This document shows positions 1-10,182 of a stretch of 55,826 nucleotides of DNA, in pieces. Positions within the stretch are counted from its first letter, which is position 1; every line of letters starts with the position of its first letter. The translations under genes and the position numbers were made by a program. The notes below the pieces were generated by a model that was not told the origin of the DNA, did not search any database, and was given only the letters and a program-made list of their open reading frames with translations. This DNA is from Roseateles saccharophilus. Lineage in GTDB: Bacteria; Pseudomonadota; Gammaproteobacteria; Burkholderiales; Burkholderiaceae_C. The stretch lies in contig NZ_SMBU01000034.1 in the NCBI RefSeq assembly GCF_004342485.1, positions 1 through 55,826 of the forward strand. The letters are read 5' to 3'.

Positions 1-45
1 TGACGTGTCGGTCATCTCGGCGCTGCCGTCCACCTTGTAGCTCAT
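1..45 (-). CDS. 5' end of an unidentified gene, cut by the window edge
   Basis: An ATG at 45-43 on the minus strand opens a frame that runs off the left edge. The first 15 codons read MSYKVDGSAEMTDTS. A weak purine-rich stretch (GAAGAAA) lies about six bases upstream. The peptide is too short to assign a family. That this is a true gene start is inferred from its intergenic context only. Confidence 0.35.
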   Translation of the reverse strand, partial: MSYKVDGSAEMTDTS

Positions 46-158
46 CGTCGTTTCTTCAGGGACACCTGGCCCGCATGCGGGGTTGGGTTGCTCAGAGCCG
101 TTCCCGGTCTCGCGCTCACCCGACCCGTCTTGGCGGTGCGCTTTCCGGGCCGAGCGCC

Positions 159-266
159 GGGCCGCTCCCAAGCCGGCCCGCGCTGGCGATGCTTGCGGCT
201 CGACGCCGCAAGCATCGGCGCCCCCTCGGAGGGCGGACCAGCGTACTCGCTGGGCCGGGGGCTCCA
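159..266. repeat. Dispersed palindromic repeat, copy 1, carrying an extra perfect hairpin
   Basis: The stretch begins GGGCCGCTCCCAAGCCGGC and ends with a GGGGGCTCCAT-like block. Both outer blocks match the sequence inside dnaG at 41334-41393. Between them lies a segment absent from the dnaG copy: a perfect 12-bp inverted repeat (188-199 with 205-216) around a 5-base loop. It fills most of the roughly 220-bp gap between the partial left-edge gene and the DUF1566 gene; no other gene is visible there. Confidence 0.6.
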
Positions 267-268
267 TC

Positions 269-829
269 TCAGGGTTCGACGCTGCGCACCAGCCGCACCG
301 GCAGGCGCTCGCGCCGGGGCATGTCGCCGCGGGTCTCGCCGTTGCGCGGGTCGAGCGCCCAGCCGGTCTGCACGATGAGCCGGTCGACATGGGTCTCGGT
401 CGCGCCGCGCTGCACGTTGCGGTAGGCGTAGGGGTTGGCCGACTCGCTGTCGATGCGCACGGTGCCGGTCCAGTACCAGCCCTGGGGCGCGGCCGGCGCT
501 AGCGTGCCGGCCTGGGGCTCATGCGCCAGTCCTTCGCCAAAATGCTTGAGTTCCCGCAGCTGCGGCACACGCCAGGCCCGCCCCTCGGCCGCACTGCGCG
601 AACGCGCCATCGCCAGCGCCTCGGCATGCGTGAAGAGGGCCGGCCGGCCCTGGCAGCTGCGCCCGTCCCAGCGCATGCCCTCGACGCAGCGCGCCCAGGC
701 GCGCTGGCCGGCGGCATCCAGCAGCTCCTGGCCATCGGCGCTGGGCGCGAACGCCTGGGCGCCGGCCAGGCCGCAGGCGATGGCAAGGCTCGCGGCGGCG
801 AGGACGACGGGGCTGCGTGGGGCTTGCAT
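269..829 (-). CDS. Secreted DUF1566 (Lcl C-terminal-like) domain protein
   Basis: A protein of about 186 residues with an N-terminal hydrophobic signal peptide ending near GLAGAQAFA. The mature part carries the DUF1566 hallmarks: RAWRVPQLRELKHF followed by a WYWTGT block. Members are exported proteins of unknown function, often on surfaces. I chose the ATG at 829 because AGGA lies about seven bases upstream. A TTG at 847 in the same frame overlaps the stop of the preceding GNAT gene and would add six residues. It is the last gene of a minus-strand run. Function is not known. Confidence 0.75.
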   Translation of the reverse strand: MQAPRSPVVLAAASLAIACGLAGAQAFAPSADGQELLDAAGQRAWARCVEGMRWDGRSCQGRPALFTHAEALAMARSRSAAEGRAWRVPQLRELKHFGEGLAHEPQAGTLAPAAPQGWYWTGTVRIDSESANPYAYRNVQRGATETHVDRLIVQTGWALDPRNGETRGDMPRRERLPVRLVRSVEP

Positions 830-843
830 GCAGCCATCCTGCC

Positions 844-1365
844 TCAATCGGCATGGCGCTCGAAGTGCAGCCTGTCATGCCAGACGCCACCGAGCTCGAA
901 ACTGCGCCTGGAATGGCCGAACTGCTCGAAGCCATTGCGCAGCAGCACGCGGATCGAGCCCTCGTTGCCGACGCGCGCATTGGCCTCCAGCCGCTTCAGA
1001 CCCAATTCGCCGAAGGCCTTGAGCAGCACCAACCGCACGGCCTCGCTCGCGTAGCCCTTGCCGCAGGCGGACTCGGCCATGCGGTAGCCGAGGTCGGCCG
1101 AATGGAAGTGGCTGCGCCGCAGGCCGACCAGGTTGACGCGGCCCACCAGCTCGCCGGCCCCGCTGCGCACGAGGAACTGGTAGCCCTTGTCCTCGGCCGC
1201 CTCGCGCTCGGCGAGAGCGATCGCGGCGCGCACGCCCTCGGGGGAGTAATAGCCCGCCGGCCGCGCATTGACGCGAGCCTCGAAAAAAGCGCGGTTGTCG
1301 GTCTCGAAGCGCAGCAGTTCGTCGGCGTCGTCGAGGCGGGGCGGGATGAGGTGCAGAAGCGGCAT
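844..1365 (-). CDS. GNAT family N-acetyltransferase (RimJ/RimL-like)
   Basis: 173 residues with the layout of RimJ/RimL-type acetyltransferases, which move acetyl groups from acetyl-CoA to an amine. Visible marks are an N-terminal LIPPRLDDADEL strand, YSPEGVRAAI, the acetyl-CoA loop region DLGYRMAESACGKGYASEAVR, and the C-terminal LEANARVGNEGSIRVLLRNGF block typical of this subgroup. The substrate cannot be told. It starts 10 bp after the DUF2182 stop and ends against the DUF1566 start, so it is probably cotranscribed. No strong ribosome site precedes the ATG. Confidence 0.85.
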   Translation of the reverse strand: MPLLHLIPPRLDDADELLRFETDNRAFFEARVNARPAGYYSPEGVRAAIALAEREAAEDKGYQFLVRSGAGELVGRVNLVGLRRSHFHSADLGYRMAESACGKGYASEAVRLVLLKAFGELGLKRLEANARVGNEGSIRVLLRNGFEQFGHSRRSFELGGVWHDRLHFERHAD

Positions 1366-1375
1366 GGGCCGCAGC

Positions 1376-2161
1376 CTAGACGATCAGCGTCGCCAGGGCC
1401 CACAGCAGCAGCAGGCCGCCCAGCCAGCGGCCAAAGGCGACGCCGGCCGGCAGCAGTTTCTCCAGCAGCACGACGGCGGTCAGCGCGGCGATCCAGACCA
1501 GGTTCATGACGCCGCCGACGAAGAGCAGGGCCATCAGCAGGCCGCAGCAGCCGACGCAGTAGGCGCCGTGGCGCAGGCCGAGCACGAAGCCGGCGCCCGG
1601 GCCGCTGCCGCCGTGCCGGGTCAGGAAGCCGACCGGGCTGCGGCAGCGTGCCAGGCAGGCGCGCTTGGCCGAGGTCAGCTGGTACAGGCCCGCCAGGCCG
1701 AGCACGGCTGCCGACAGCCAGGCGCTGCGCGACCACAGCATCATGCCGGACAGCAGGCCCAGGGCCTGCAAGGCCTTCTGCAGGCCGGCGGCAGCAACCG
1801 AGAACGCCAGCCACACGCAGAGATAGCCGGCCAGCAGCGCCGCCGTGGCCGCGCCGACACCACGGCCCACCGGTGCATGGGCGCGCAGCACGCGCGCATG
1901 CAGCAGCACCAGGGGCGCTGCGCTCGGCGTCATCATGCCGATCATCATGACCCACCACATCGCGATCAGGATGGGCCAGGCATCGGCCATCGCGCCGGCC
2001 ACCTCGGCCTGGCGGTGCGGGAACAGGCTCAGGCGGGTCATCTGCCAGGCGCTCATGCCCATGCCCGCGCCCTGGGCGACATAGGCCCAGGCCAGCAGCA
2101 CGAGGGCGGCGAGTGCGGCGGCCGTCACCGCCCGCTCGCGCCTCAGCACGGCCTCGATCAA
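1376..2161 (-). CDS. DUF2182 multi-pass membrane protein
   Basis: About 261 residues, nearly all hydrophobic segments. The family signature is in the first third (MWWVMMIGMMTPSAAPLVL), and a Cys/His-containing stretch (GLRHGAYCVGCCGLL) lies near the C terminus. DUF2182 proteins (COG5486) are described as predicted metal-binding membrane proteins; their role is unproven. The start is uncertain: no ATG lies near, and TTG at 2161 fits because it directly follows the DUF1326 stop (2166-2164). A GTG at 2149 is the alternative. Pairing with DUF1326 recurs in other bacteria as I recall it. Confidence 0.75.
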   Translation of the reverse strand: MIEAVLRRERAVTAAALAALVLLAWAYVAQGAGMGMSAWQMTRLSLFPHRQAEVAGAMADAWPILIAMWWVMMIGMMTPSAAPLVLLHARVLRAHAPVGRGVGAATAALLAGYLCVWLAFSVAAAGLQKALQALGLLSGMMLWSRSAWLSAAVLGLAGLYQLTSAKRACLARCRSPVGFLTRHGGSGPGAGFVLGLRHGAYCVGCCGLLMALLFVGGVMNLVWIAALTAVVLLEKLLPAGVAFGRWLGGLLLLWALATLIV

Positions 2162-2163
2162 GA

Positions 2164-2808
2164 TCAGGCGGCGGCGCGGTGCCTGACCACCCCGCGGTTG
2201 TTCAGATGCAGGCGCGCGAACTGCGCATAGCTGTCCTTCAGCTCCAGGGCGATGGCGCCCTGCGAGCGGCTGGTGCCGGAGCCGACCTCGGCCAGCTCGT
2301 ACTCGAAGCCGTGCGGCAGGTCGATGCGGGCGCGGTGCTCCTGGCCGCTGACCGGGTTGCGGATGGGCTGGCCCTCGAGCTCGAACACGCCCGCGGCCCT
2401 CACCTTGCCGCGCCGGGCGTCGACATCGACCTCGTAGTCGATCGTCGTCACGATGGGCTCGAAGACCTGCTCCAGCGTCGTCGCGAACACAGAGAACATC
2501 GTCGCGAAGGGCTCGGTCTCCTGACCCGACATGATCTTCAGCAGCGCCTCGCGCTGCGCCGCGCTGGCCCTGGCATCGACGACGGGCTGGCACTTGCCCC
2601 GGCCCTGGTGGATGGCGCCCGGCCATTGGAAGACGACGGCGATCCTCAGCCCGTCGAGGCTGACATCGCCGAAATGCCCCTTGTCGATGGCGATGGCGCC
2701 CATGGCCTCGCAGGCACCCTTCGATGGCGGCGCGTTGAACTGGCAGGGGCAGCCGTAGGCGCAGTTGCAGTTGATCAGCTCGCTACCCTGGATTTCCCAA
2801 GCAATCAT
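2164..2808 (-). CDS. DUF1326 domain protein
   Basis: 214 residues. It begins MIAWEIQGSELINCNCAYGC, with four cysteines close together (C14, C16, C20, C22) that could bind a metal; this is the conserved core of DUF1326. The start at 2808 is firm: AGGAG sits seven bases upstream. A longer open frame to 3069 has no support. The gene is first of a four-gene minus-strand run and directly precedes the DUF2182 membrane protein. A shared metal-related membrane function is inference only. Confidence 0.8.
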   Translation of the reverse strand: MIAWEIQGSELINCNCAYGCPCQFNAPPSKGACEAMGAIAIDKGHFGDVSLDGLRIAVVFQWPGAIHQGRGKCQPVVDARASAAQREALLKIMSGQETEPFATMFSVFATTLEQVFEPIVTTIDYEVDVDARRGKVRAAGVFELEGQPIRNPVSGQEHRARIDLPHGFEYELAEVGSGTSRSQGAIALELKDSYAQFARLHLNNRGVVRHRAAA

Positions 2809-2890
2809 GGCGGATCTCCTCGGATGACCAAGACGGCTAGATGTACTGCGCCCCCTGTCAAGCCAGCATCCCCCGATCCGGGGACAGCAC

Positions 2891-4222
2891 TCAGCGGCCG
2901 GCCGCGTCGACGAGGGCCTGGGCCTCCTCGCGCGTGACCGGGCCGGCGCCCGGCTGGCCGACCTCGACGACGAGGAGATAGCCGGCGAGGTCGGCGCGCG
3001 GGCTGGCCGCCGCATAGACCTGGGCCAGCGCCAGCTGGCGGCTGGCGAGCAGGCGGCCTGTGGCCGCATCCCAGTCCTCGTTGGAGATCAGGCAGCCCTG
3101 CTGCGGCGTGCCGGGAAAGTAGGCGCTACCGGCGTAATAGGCCGGGTTGAGGGTCGTGCCGTGGATGAGCAGTTCGTCGCGCCCGGCGCGGCCGGCCAGC
3201 CAGGCCTCCTTGATCGGCGCCCAGGCGCGCCAGCTCTCGGGCAGATAGCTCTCGTACAGCGCCTCGCTCCAATCGGCCGCGCCGGTGGCGTCGACATGCT
3301 CGAACTCGGCCGGCGTGGCCTCGACGGGCAGCTTACTGTGCAGATAGGGCGTGGGGCCGATGTTGGGGTTGGTGGCCGTACCCGAGCCGACGATGGTGAA
3401 CAGGCCCTGCGGCGTGTTGCCATTGGTGATGGTGCCGGCCAGGCCGCTGCGCGCGAGTGCGAGCTGGGGCGACGCGAAGAGCTGGCCCGCGGCGTCGCGC
3501 ACGAAGCGGCCGTCGGCCGCGCGCACCAGGGCCAGGCCCATCTGCTGGCGCCCCAGGCGCTGCAGGCTGACGATGACGGGGTAGCCCGGGCGCAGTGGCG
3601 CGGCCAGCAGCTCGGCGAGCGGCGGCGGGGCGGCGACGGCGGGCTGCAGGCGCTGCATCAGCGCGGTCAGGCGCGGGTCGTCGGCCCAGGCCGGGAATTG
3701 CTGGGGCAGCAGGGCCAGCAGGCGCGGCGCGGCGCCGGGATCGGCCTGCAGCAGCGTGTAGGCGGCGATGGCGAAGGGTTTGCTGGCGGTCAGCTGAGGC
3801 AGCAGCGGCCACAGCAGCGGCGCGGCTTCGGCCGGGTAGAGGGTGTGGGCGGCGGTCAGCAACGCGCGCTGGGTGTCGGCGTCGCGCGTGGCCAGCGTGG
3901 GCAGGGCCTCCAGCAGCAGCGGGCGGGCCGCATCGGCCTCGGCGTTGTACTGGGCGATGGCGTCGAAAAGCGCCGGCAGCGCCGCGTCGCGCTCGGGGCC
4001 GGGCGGCAGGGCCAGGCGGGCGCGGATGCCGGCCAGCGCCGCCTCGCGCAGCGCCCGCTCGCCGTCGGTGGACGTGGCCGGCCAGGCCAGGTCGGCGGGC
4101 TTCAGCGCGAGCAGCTCGGCGGCCGTGTAGCGCTTCTCGGCGGGCTGCTGGGGGCGCAGCGGCGCGCAGGCGGCGAGGACAAAGGTCAACAAGACGAGCA
4201 GCGTGCGGCGGAGAAGCGTCAT
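2891..4222 (-). CDS. Lipoprotein with L,D-transpeptidase-like C-terminal domain
   Basis: 443 residues. The N terminus is a lipoprotein signal (VLLTFVLAAC, lipidated Cys19). An alpha-helical Ala/Leu-rich middle follows. The C-terminal part has ITNGNTPQGLFTI, then HGTTLN (H354) and GTPQQGCLISNEDW (C377). The spacing of HG and GC resembles the catalytic His and Cys of YkuD L,D-transpeptidases, which crosslink peptidoglycan, but the usual (S/T)xGC(I/V)R arginine is not present. The assignment is therefore tentative; an inactive relative or another Cys-dependent envelope enzyme is possible. Divergent from yceI. Confidence 0.55.
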   Translation of the reverse strand: MTLLRRTLLVLLTFVLAACAPLRPQQPAEKRYTAAELLALKPADLAWPATSTDGERALREAALAGIRARLALPPGPERDAALPALFDAIAQYNAEADAARPLLLEALPTLATRDADTQRALLTAAHTLYPAEAAPLLWPLLPQLTASKPFAIAAYTLLQADPGAAPRLLALLPQQFPAWADDPRLTALMQRLQPAVAAPPPLAELLAAPLRPGYPVIVSLQRLGRQQMGLALVRAADGRFVRDAAGQLFASPQLALARSGLAGTITNGNTPQGLFTIVGSGTATNPNIGPTPYLHSKLPVEATPAEFEHVDATGAADWSEALYESYLPESWRAWAPIKEAWLAGRAGRDELLIHGTTLNPAYYAGSAYFPGTPQQGCLISNEDWDAATGRLLASRQLALAQVYAAASPRADLAGYLLVVEVGQPGAGPVTREEAQALVDAAGR

Positions 4223-4321
4223 GGCGGGGAGATGATCGGCGCCTGTCGAAATCGCTGCGCCCGGTTCGTCGTAGTGTCAGGCATCGTGCCCGGCCCCCCT
4301 CTGAACCGCCAAGGACAAGCC

Positions 4322-4891
4322 ATGAAACGACTGACACCGATCCCCGCCCTCCTCGCCGCCGCCCTGGCCCAGGCCGCGCCGGTGAGCTACCAGATCGACC
4401 CCATGCACACCTATCCAAGCTTCGAGGCCGACCACATGGGCCTGTCCTTCTGGCGCGGCAAGCTGACGAAGAACACCGGCAGCATCGTCTTCGACAAGGC
4501 CGACGGCAGCGGCAGCGTGGATGTGCAGATGAACCTGGCTGCCATCGACTTCGGCCTCGCCGCGATGAACGACTGGGCCCGAGGCAAGGAGTTCCTCAAC
4601 GTCGACAAGAACCCGACGGCGAGCTTCAAGGGCCGCTTCGCCGGTGACAGCGGCGGCATGCCGGCCCGGCTCGTCGGCGAGCTGACGTTGAACGGCCAGA
4701 CCCGGCCGGTGACGCTGGCCATCCACCGACTCAAGTGCATCCCGCACCCGCTCTACAAGCGCGAACTCTGCGGCGCGGATGCGTCGGGCCATTTCAACCG
4801 CGAGGACTTCGGCCTCACGGCCGGCAAGGACTGGGGCTTCGACATGGACGTGCAGCTGCGCATCCAGGTCGAGGCCATCGCCAAGGAATGA
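4322..4891 (+). CDS. YceI family periplasmic protein
   Basis: 189 residues: a cleavable signal peptide (MKRLTPIPALLAAALAQAAP), then the YceI lipocalin-like fold. Visible marks are YQIDPMHTYPSFEADHMGLS, a DVQMNLAAIDFG strand, FLNVDKNPTASFKG, and GELTLNGQTRPVTL. Family members bind polyisoprenoids or other lipids in the periplasm. AAGGACA precedes the ATG. Its TGA stop is formed by the first bases of the left arm of an inverted-repeat element (4889-5130), so the native 3' end may have been slightly altered by insertion. Confidence 0.9.
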   Translation: MKRLTPIPALLAAALAQAAPVSYQIDPMHTYPSFEADHMGLSFWRGKLTKNTGSIVFDKADGSGSVDVQMNLAAIDFGLAAMNDWARGKEFLNVDKNPTASFKGRFAGDSGGMPARLVGELTLNGQTRPVTLAIHRLKCIPHPLYKRELCGADASGHFNREDFGLTAGKDWGFDMDVQLRIQVEAIAKE

Positions 4892-5130
4892 TCCTAGATC
4901 CGGCAGTTGGGCACGCCCGAGGGCTTGGCGGGGCGGCCTGGTGGCAAGGCGCGCCGACGAAGTGGGCTCCCGCCCACGAGGAGAAGCAACGCAGCCAGCG
5001 GGCCGAAGCGCCAGGCCAGCGGGCGTGCAGCGCTGCCCACCGAAGTGGTGAACAGCAACACGCCGCCAAGACGTTGATGTACAGAGCCTTTCGATGAGTA
5101 TGGAGCGGTCAACTGCCGGATCTAGGATCA
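4889..5130. repeat. 242-bp element bounded by perfect 21-bp inverted repeats (MITE-like)
   Basis: Bases 4889-4909 are the exact reverse complement of 5110-5130 (21 of 21). Inside are shorter nested inverted pairs: 4911-4919 with 5020-5028 (9 bp), and 4962-4967 with 4972-4977. No credible gene lies within. The left arm contributes the stop codon of yceI. Flanking bases show no clear target duplication. A non-autonomous mobile element is the best reading; a structured RNA is possible. Confidence 0.7.
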
Positions 5131-5228
5131 AGGGCTGACGGGTCAGCCGCGCGACGGTCTGCCGACAGGCTGCCTGACCATACTCGCGCCACTTTCAACC
5201 AACGCGGCGGCCTGGCCGCCCTCGCCCC

Positions 5229-5627
5229 ATGAAGCTTCGAATTCGCCATGTCCTGTCCGCCGCCGTGTTGGGCGGCCTGGCCGCCGCCACTGGCCTGGGC
5301 CTCTCAGGTTGCGTCGTCAAGGAGCAGGTCGTCGTGAGGCCTGCCGCCCCCGTCGTGCGGCATATGCCGGCGCCGATCGCCGAGGACCGCGGCACGATGC
5401 CGGGGCCGGACTGGCACTGGGTGCCGGGCCACTGGAAATGGGAAGGCCGCGACTGGGCCTGGGCGCACGGCCGCTGGGTGCATCAGGCGGTTCCGCCGGT
5501 GCCGGCGGTGATCATCGAGCAGATCACCGTGGCGCCCTCGCCGATGCACTTCTGGGTGCCGGGCCACTGGGTGTGGCAACTGGACTCGGGCGGCTGGTTC
5601 TGGGTCAAGGGCAGCTGGCACCAATAA
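5229..5627 (+). CDS. Lipoprotein with two WXXGXW repeats
   Basis: 132 residues. It has a lipobox (GLGLSGC, lipidated Cys28), then two aromatic repeats: HWVPGHWKWEGRDWAWAHGRW and, near the C terminus, FWVPGHWVW...GWFWVKGSW. These match the WXXGXW (YXWXGGXW) repeat family seen in exported beta-proteobacterial proteins of unknown role. It lies just after the inverted-repeat element and is convergent with the peptidase gene. Confidence 0.8.
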   Translation: MKLRIRHVLSAAVLGGLAAATGLGLSGCVVKEQVVVRPAAPVVRHMPAPIAEDRGTMPGPDWHWVPGHWKWEGRDWAWAHGRWVHQAVPPVPAVIIEQITVAPSPMHFWVPGHWVWQLDSGGWFWVKGSWHQ

Positions 5628-5635
5628 CGGCAACG

Positions 5636-5686
5636 GGCGCCCCAAGGGGCACCCGTCGTTCAAGGCGGCGGCTTCGGCCGCCGCCG
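5636..5686. terminator. Two GC hairpins between convergent genes
   Basis: A GGGCGCCCC...GGGGC stem near 5636-5654 is followed by a perfect 9-bp stem with a UUCG loop (5664-5672 with 5677-5685). The T-run is short on either strand, so intrinsic termination strength is uncertain. The position between the stops at 5627 and 5692 fits a shared bidirectional terminator. Confidence 0.5.
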
Positions 5687-5691
5687 TCGTT

Positions 5692-7872
<2,181 letters not shown>

Positions 7873-8002
7873 GGAGCGGGTCGGTTTGAAAACGAACCCG
7901 CGAGGGTAGTGGCACTCGGCCACGAGGCCGGAGTGAGGAAAGGCAGGTTTCGGCCCTGGGGAAAGCCCGAGGTGGCTCAGCCTACCCGCTGAGCCGGGGG
8001 CC

Positions 8003-8380
8003 TCAATGCGCCAGGCCGATCCATTCGCCGGCCGACTGGTAGGCCTCGAACAGGTCCAGCGCCAGCTCGCGCAGGCCCGGATGCTCGCTGCCATGGCCCT
8101 CCGCGAGGCGGTCGTAGGCGTATTGGCGGTCGTGGAGCATGCGCGTGGGGTTGATGGCCAGCCCGGCGTCGTTCATCAGCTGGCCGAAGCGCAGCAGGTC
8201 GCCCGTGCTGACCGGGCCGTTGGTGGCACCCGCCACCGCCAGGCCCAGCGCGCGGATGTCGCCCAGGTGCATGCCGGCGGCGATCTTCAGGCCGCTGTCG
8301 CGCTGCCAGGCATGGCCCGGGTCGCCGAGGCCGCGGGGTTCGTCGGCAGGAACGGGGATCAGGTGCAGCGGGATCAACAT
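8003..8380 (-). CDS. Hypothetical protein, 125 residues
   Basis: Starts MLIPLHLIPVPADEPRGLGD, with GAGG about six bases before the ATG at 8380. It looks like a soluble, mostly helical protein (GHAWQRDSGLKIAAGMHLGDIRALG; LALDLFEAYQSAGEWIGLAH) without signal peptide or membrane segment. I do not recognise the family. Codon use matches the surrounding genes. It stands alone, with about 100 bp on each side. Confidence 0.6.
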   Translation of the reverse strand: MLIPLHLIPVPADEPRGLGDPGHAWQRDSGLKIAAGMHLGDIRALGLAVAGATNGPVSTGDLLRFGQLMNDAGLAINPTRMLHDRQYAYDRLAEGHGSEHPGLRELALDLFEAYQSAGEWIGLAH

Positions 8381-8487
8381 GGCGGGCCTCGGCGTACTTC
8401 GCTCGGGGTTCCCATGCTGCCGGGGCATCGGTCGCGCGAAGGCCGGATAAAGGCCGAAAAGGCCGGCCTGACTCCGGCTGATCCGGC

Positions 8488-9294
8488 TCAAGTGAACTGC
8501 AGGTCCAGGTCGCCGTGGGCGTAGATGATGACGCCGGTGTCGGTCTCGGTGACGCGGTGGCCGGTGCCGGCAGGCGCGAGCTGGTAGTCGCCCTGCTGCA
8601 GCAGCAGGTCGTCCAGGAAGAGCTCGCCCTGCACCATCAGGCATTCCTCGTCGTGGCCGTGGCCATGGCCGGGCACGCCGGCGCCGGGTTCGGCGCGGTA
8701 GAGCAGCGCGGCCTGGCCGCCGCCGCTCCACAGCACGCGGCGGCGGATGCCGGGCGCGAACTCGGGCCAGCCGGCCTCGGCGTCGCGCACCAGCGTGCGG
8801 CCTTCGACGGGCTGCTGGGCCTCGCGCACGAAGACATGGGCGCCCTCGCGGCTGGCCAGGCGCGCCGCACTGCCCTGCGGCAGCACCAGGAAATCGCACA
8901 GGCCCAGGGTTTCGCCATCGACGTCGACCCGGCCGCGCACGACCAGCAGTTCGCGCGCGCCCGCCATCGCCGGCAGCTGCAGGCTGGCGCCCGCGGCCAG
9001 CTCCACGACGCGTGCGGCCAGCGGCTCGCCCGGGCGCAGCGGGCGGTCGGCGGGCGCGCGGTAGAGCCAGCGCTGCTGCACACCCTCGGTGAGCGGCTCG
9101 GGGCTGGCCTTGCGGCGGCGCACGGTCACCATGCCACGCTCGGCCGCGAGCGACTGCCGCAGCCGGCCGCTCAGGCGTTCGCCCAGGGCGGACTGGCCTC
9201 CCGGCGCGGGCGCGGCCCAGGCGCGTGCGAAGGGCTCACTGAGCAAGGGGCTCATGTCGTCGTCGGATTCTGGAGTTGTCGGCATCGTCGTCAT
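8488..9294 (-). CDS. Two-cupin ChrR-like protein, probable anti-sigma partner
   Basis: 268 residues with two cupin-like halves. The second has a metal-binding pattern (PGHGHGHDEECLMVQGELF, later GTGH). This resembles the C-terminal cupin of ChrR anti-sigma factors. The N-terminal part (to about residue 65) lacks the His/Cys zinc motif of the usual ChrR anti-sigma domain, so direct sigma binding is uncertain. The start at 9294 is supported by GAGGGGG five bases upstream and lies 10 bp after the sigma factor stop. Operon context strongly suggests it regulates that sigma factor. Confidence 0.75.
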   Translation of the reverse strand: MTTMPTTPESDDDMSPLLSEPFARAWAAPAPGGQSALGERLSGRLRQSLAAERGMVTVRRRKASPEPLTEGVQQRWLYRAPADRPLRPGEPLAARVVELAAGASLQLPAMAGARELLVVRGRVDVDGETLGLCDFLVLPQGSAARLASREGAHVFVREAQQPVEGRTLVRDAEAGWPEFAPGIRRRVLWSGGGQAALLYRAEPGAGVPGHGHGHDEECLMVQGELFLDDLLLQQGDYQLAPAGTGHRVTETDTGVIIYAHGDLDLQFT

Positions 9295-9304
9295 GGCATC
9301 CCCC

Positions 9305-10012
9305 TCAGGCCGGCAGCGCATGCGCACCAGTGTCGCCCAGCGCCTCGCGCAGCGTGACGAGGGCGCGGCGGATCTGCGACTTGACCGTGCCCAGCGGCAG
9401 CCGGGTCTGGCTCGCGATCTCCTCGTGCGACAGGCCGCTGAAGAAGGCCAGCGCCACCAGTTGGCGCGGCTGGGGCTTGAGCAGCAGCAGCGCCCGATGC
9501 AGCTCGGCATGGCCCTGGGCCACGGCCAGCAGCTCGTCGCCGGACTCGGCCGCGGGCGCCTGCGGCGGCGCCGCCTCATCGTCCAGCTCCTCATGCTGGA
9601 AGCGGGCCTCGCGGCGGATCGCGTCGATGGCCCGTGAACGCGCCATGCCCAGCAGCCAGGTCAGCGGCCGGCCGCGCGCGGCATCGAAGCGCGGCGCCTG
9701 GCGCCAGACCTGGAAATAGACCTCCTCGGCCACCTCCTCGGCCAGCTGGGGCCGGCGCACCAGGCGCAGCGCCAGGCCGTAGACGCGCGACAACGTGGCC
9801 TCGTAGAGCGCCATCAGCGCGCGCTCGTCGTGGTCGACGATGGCGGCGATCCAGGCCTCGAGCTGGACGTCGTCCGGAGACATGCAGCCGGGCCGGGCCC
9901 CGCCCACTCCGGCATCGACAGGCTCGCCGTCATGCGGCTCCACCGCGTCGTCGAACAGCAGCGCATGCGCGGGCGCCTCGTCATCGGCCTCGGTCGGGTG
10001 CGGGAGGGTCAT
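9305..10012 (-). CDS. ECF-type RNA polymerase sigma factor
   Basis: 235 residues. Region 2 is visible as ALMALYEATLSRVYGLALRL through RPLTWLLGMARSRAIDAIRR, and region 4 as QPRQLVALAFFSGLSHEEIASQTRLPLGTVKSQIRRAL. An acidic N-terminal extension of about 50 residues precedes region 2. GAGG lies eight bases before the ATG. It is flanked by a two-cupin protein downstream and a single-cupin protein upstream, an arrangement typical of sigma factors controlled by ChrR-like metal-binding proteins, often for oxidative or singlet-oxygen stress. The inducer is not known. An inverted-repeat element sits 11 bp upstream of the start. Confidence 0.92.
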   Translation of the reverse strand: MTLPHPTEADDEAPAHALLFDDAVEPHDGEPVDAGVGGARPGCMSPDDVQLEAWIAAIVDHDERALMALYEATLSRVYGLALRLVRRPQLAEEVAEEVYFQVWRQAPRFDAARGRPLTWLLGMARSRAIDAIRREARFQHEELDDEAAPPQAPAAESGDELLAVAQGHAELHRALLLLKPQPRQLVALAFFSGLSHEEIASQTRLPLGTVKSQIRRALVTLREALGDTGAHALPA

Positions 10013-10023
10013 GGCAAACCTCA

Positions 10024-10182
10024 GAGCTTGTGAGTGTTTCGACCGTGACCGAAAGGCGCGCCAAAACGCCCCCGATCAAGGCGCAAAGCACAGCCATAGC
10101 TCGGGCTATGGCGAGCATTTGCAACGCGGAGCGGGGGCGTTTCGGCGTGCAGGGCGGGCATGGGTGAAAGACTCACAAGCTC
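10024..10182. repeat. 159-bp palindromic element (MITE-like) between cupin and sigma genes
   Basis: Arms 10024-10040 and 10166-10182 are inverted copies (16 of 17). Further in, 10059-10074 pairs with 10132-10147 (15 of 16), and a 7-bp perfect hairpin (10094-10100 with 10105-10111) forms the tip. The whole element can fold as one long imperfect hairpin. TCA is found on both outer sides, a possible 3-bp target duplication. It exactly fills the gap between the stop of the upstream cupin gene and the sigma factor leader. Confidence 0.7.

Noticed and set aside
5390-5627. Tandem DNA repeat or CRISPR-like pattern
   Set aside because: The periodicity reflects the two WXXGXW protein repeats; DNA copies are diverged and no spacers exist. 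No CRISPR array was seen anywhere in the window.
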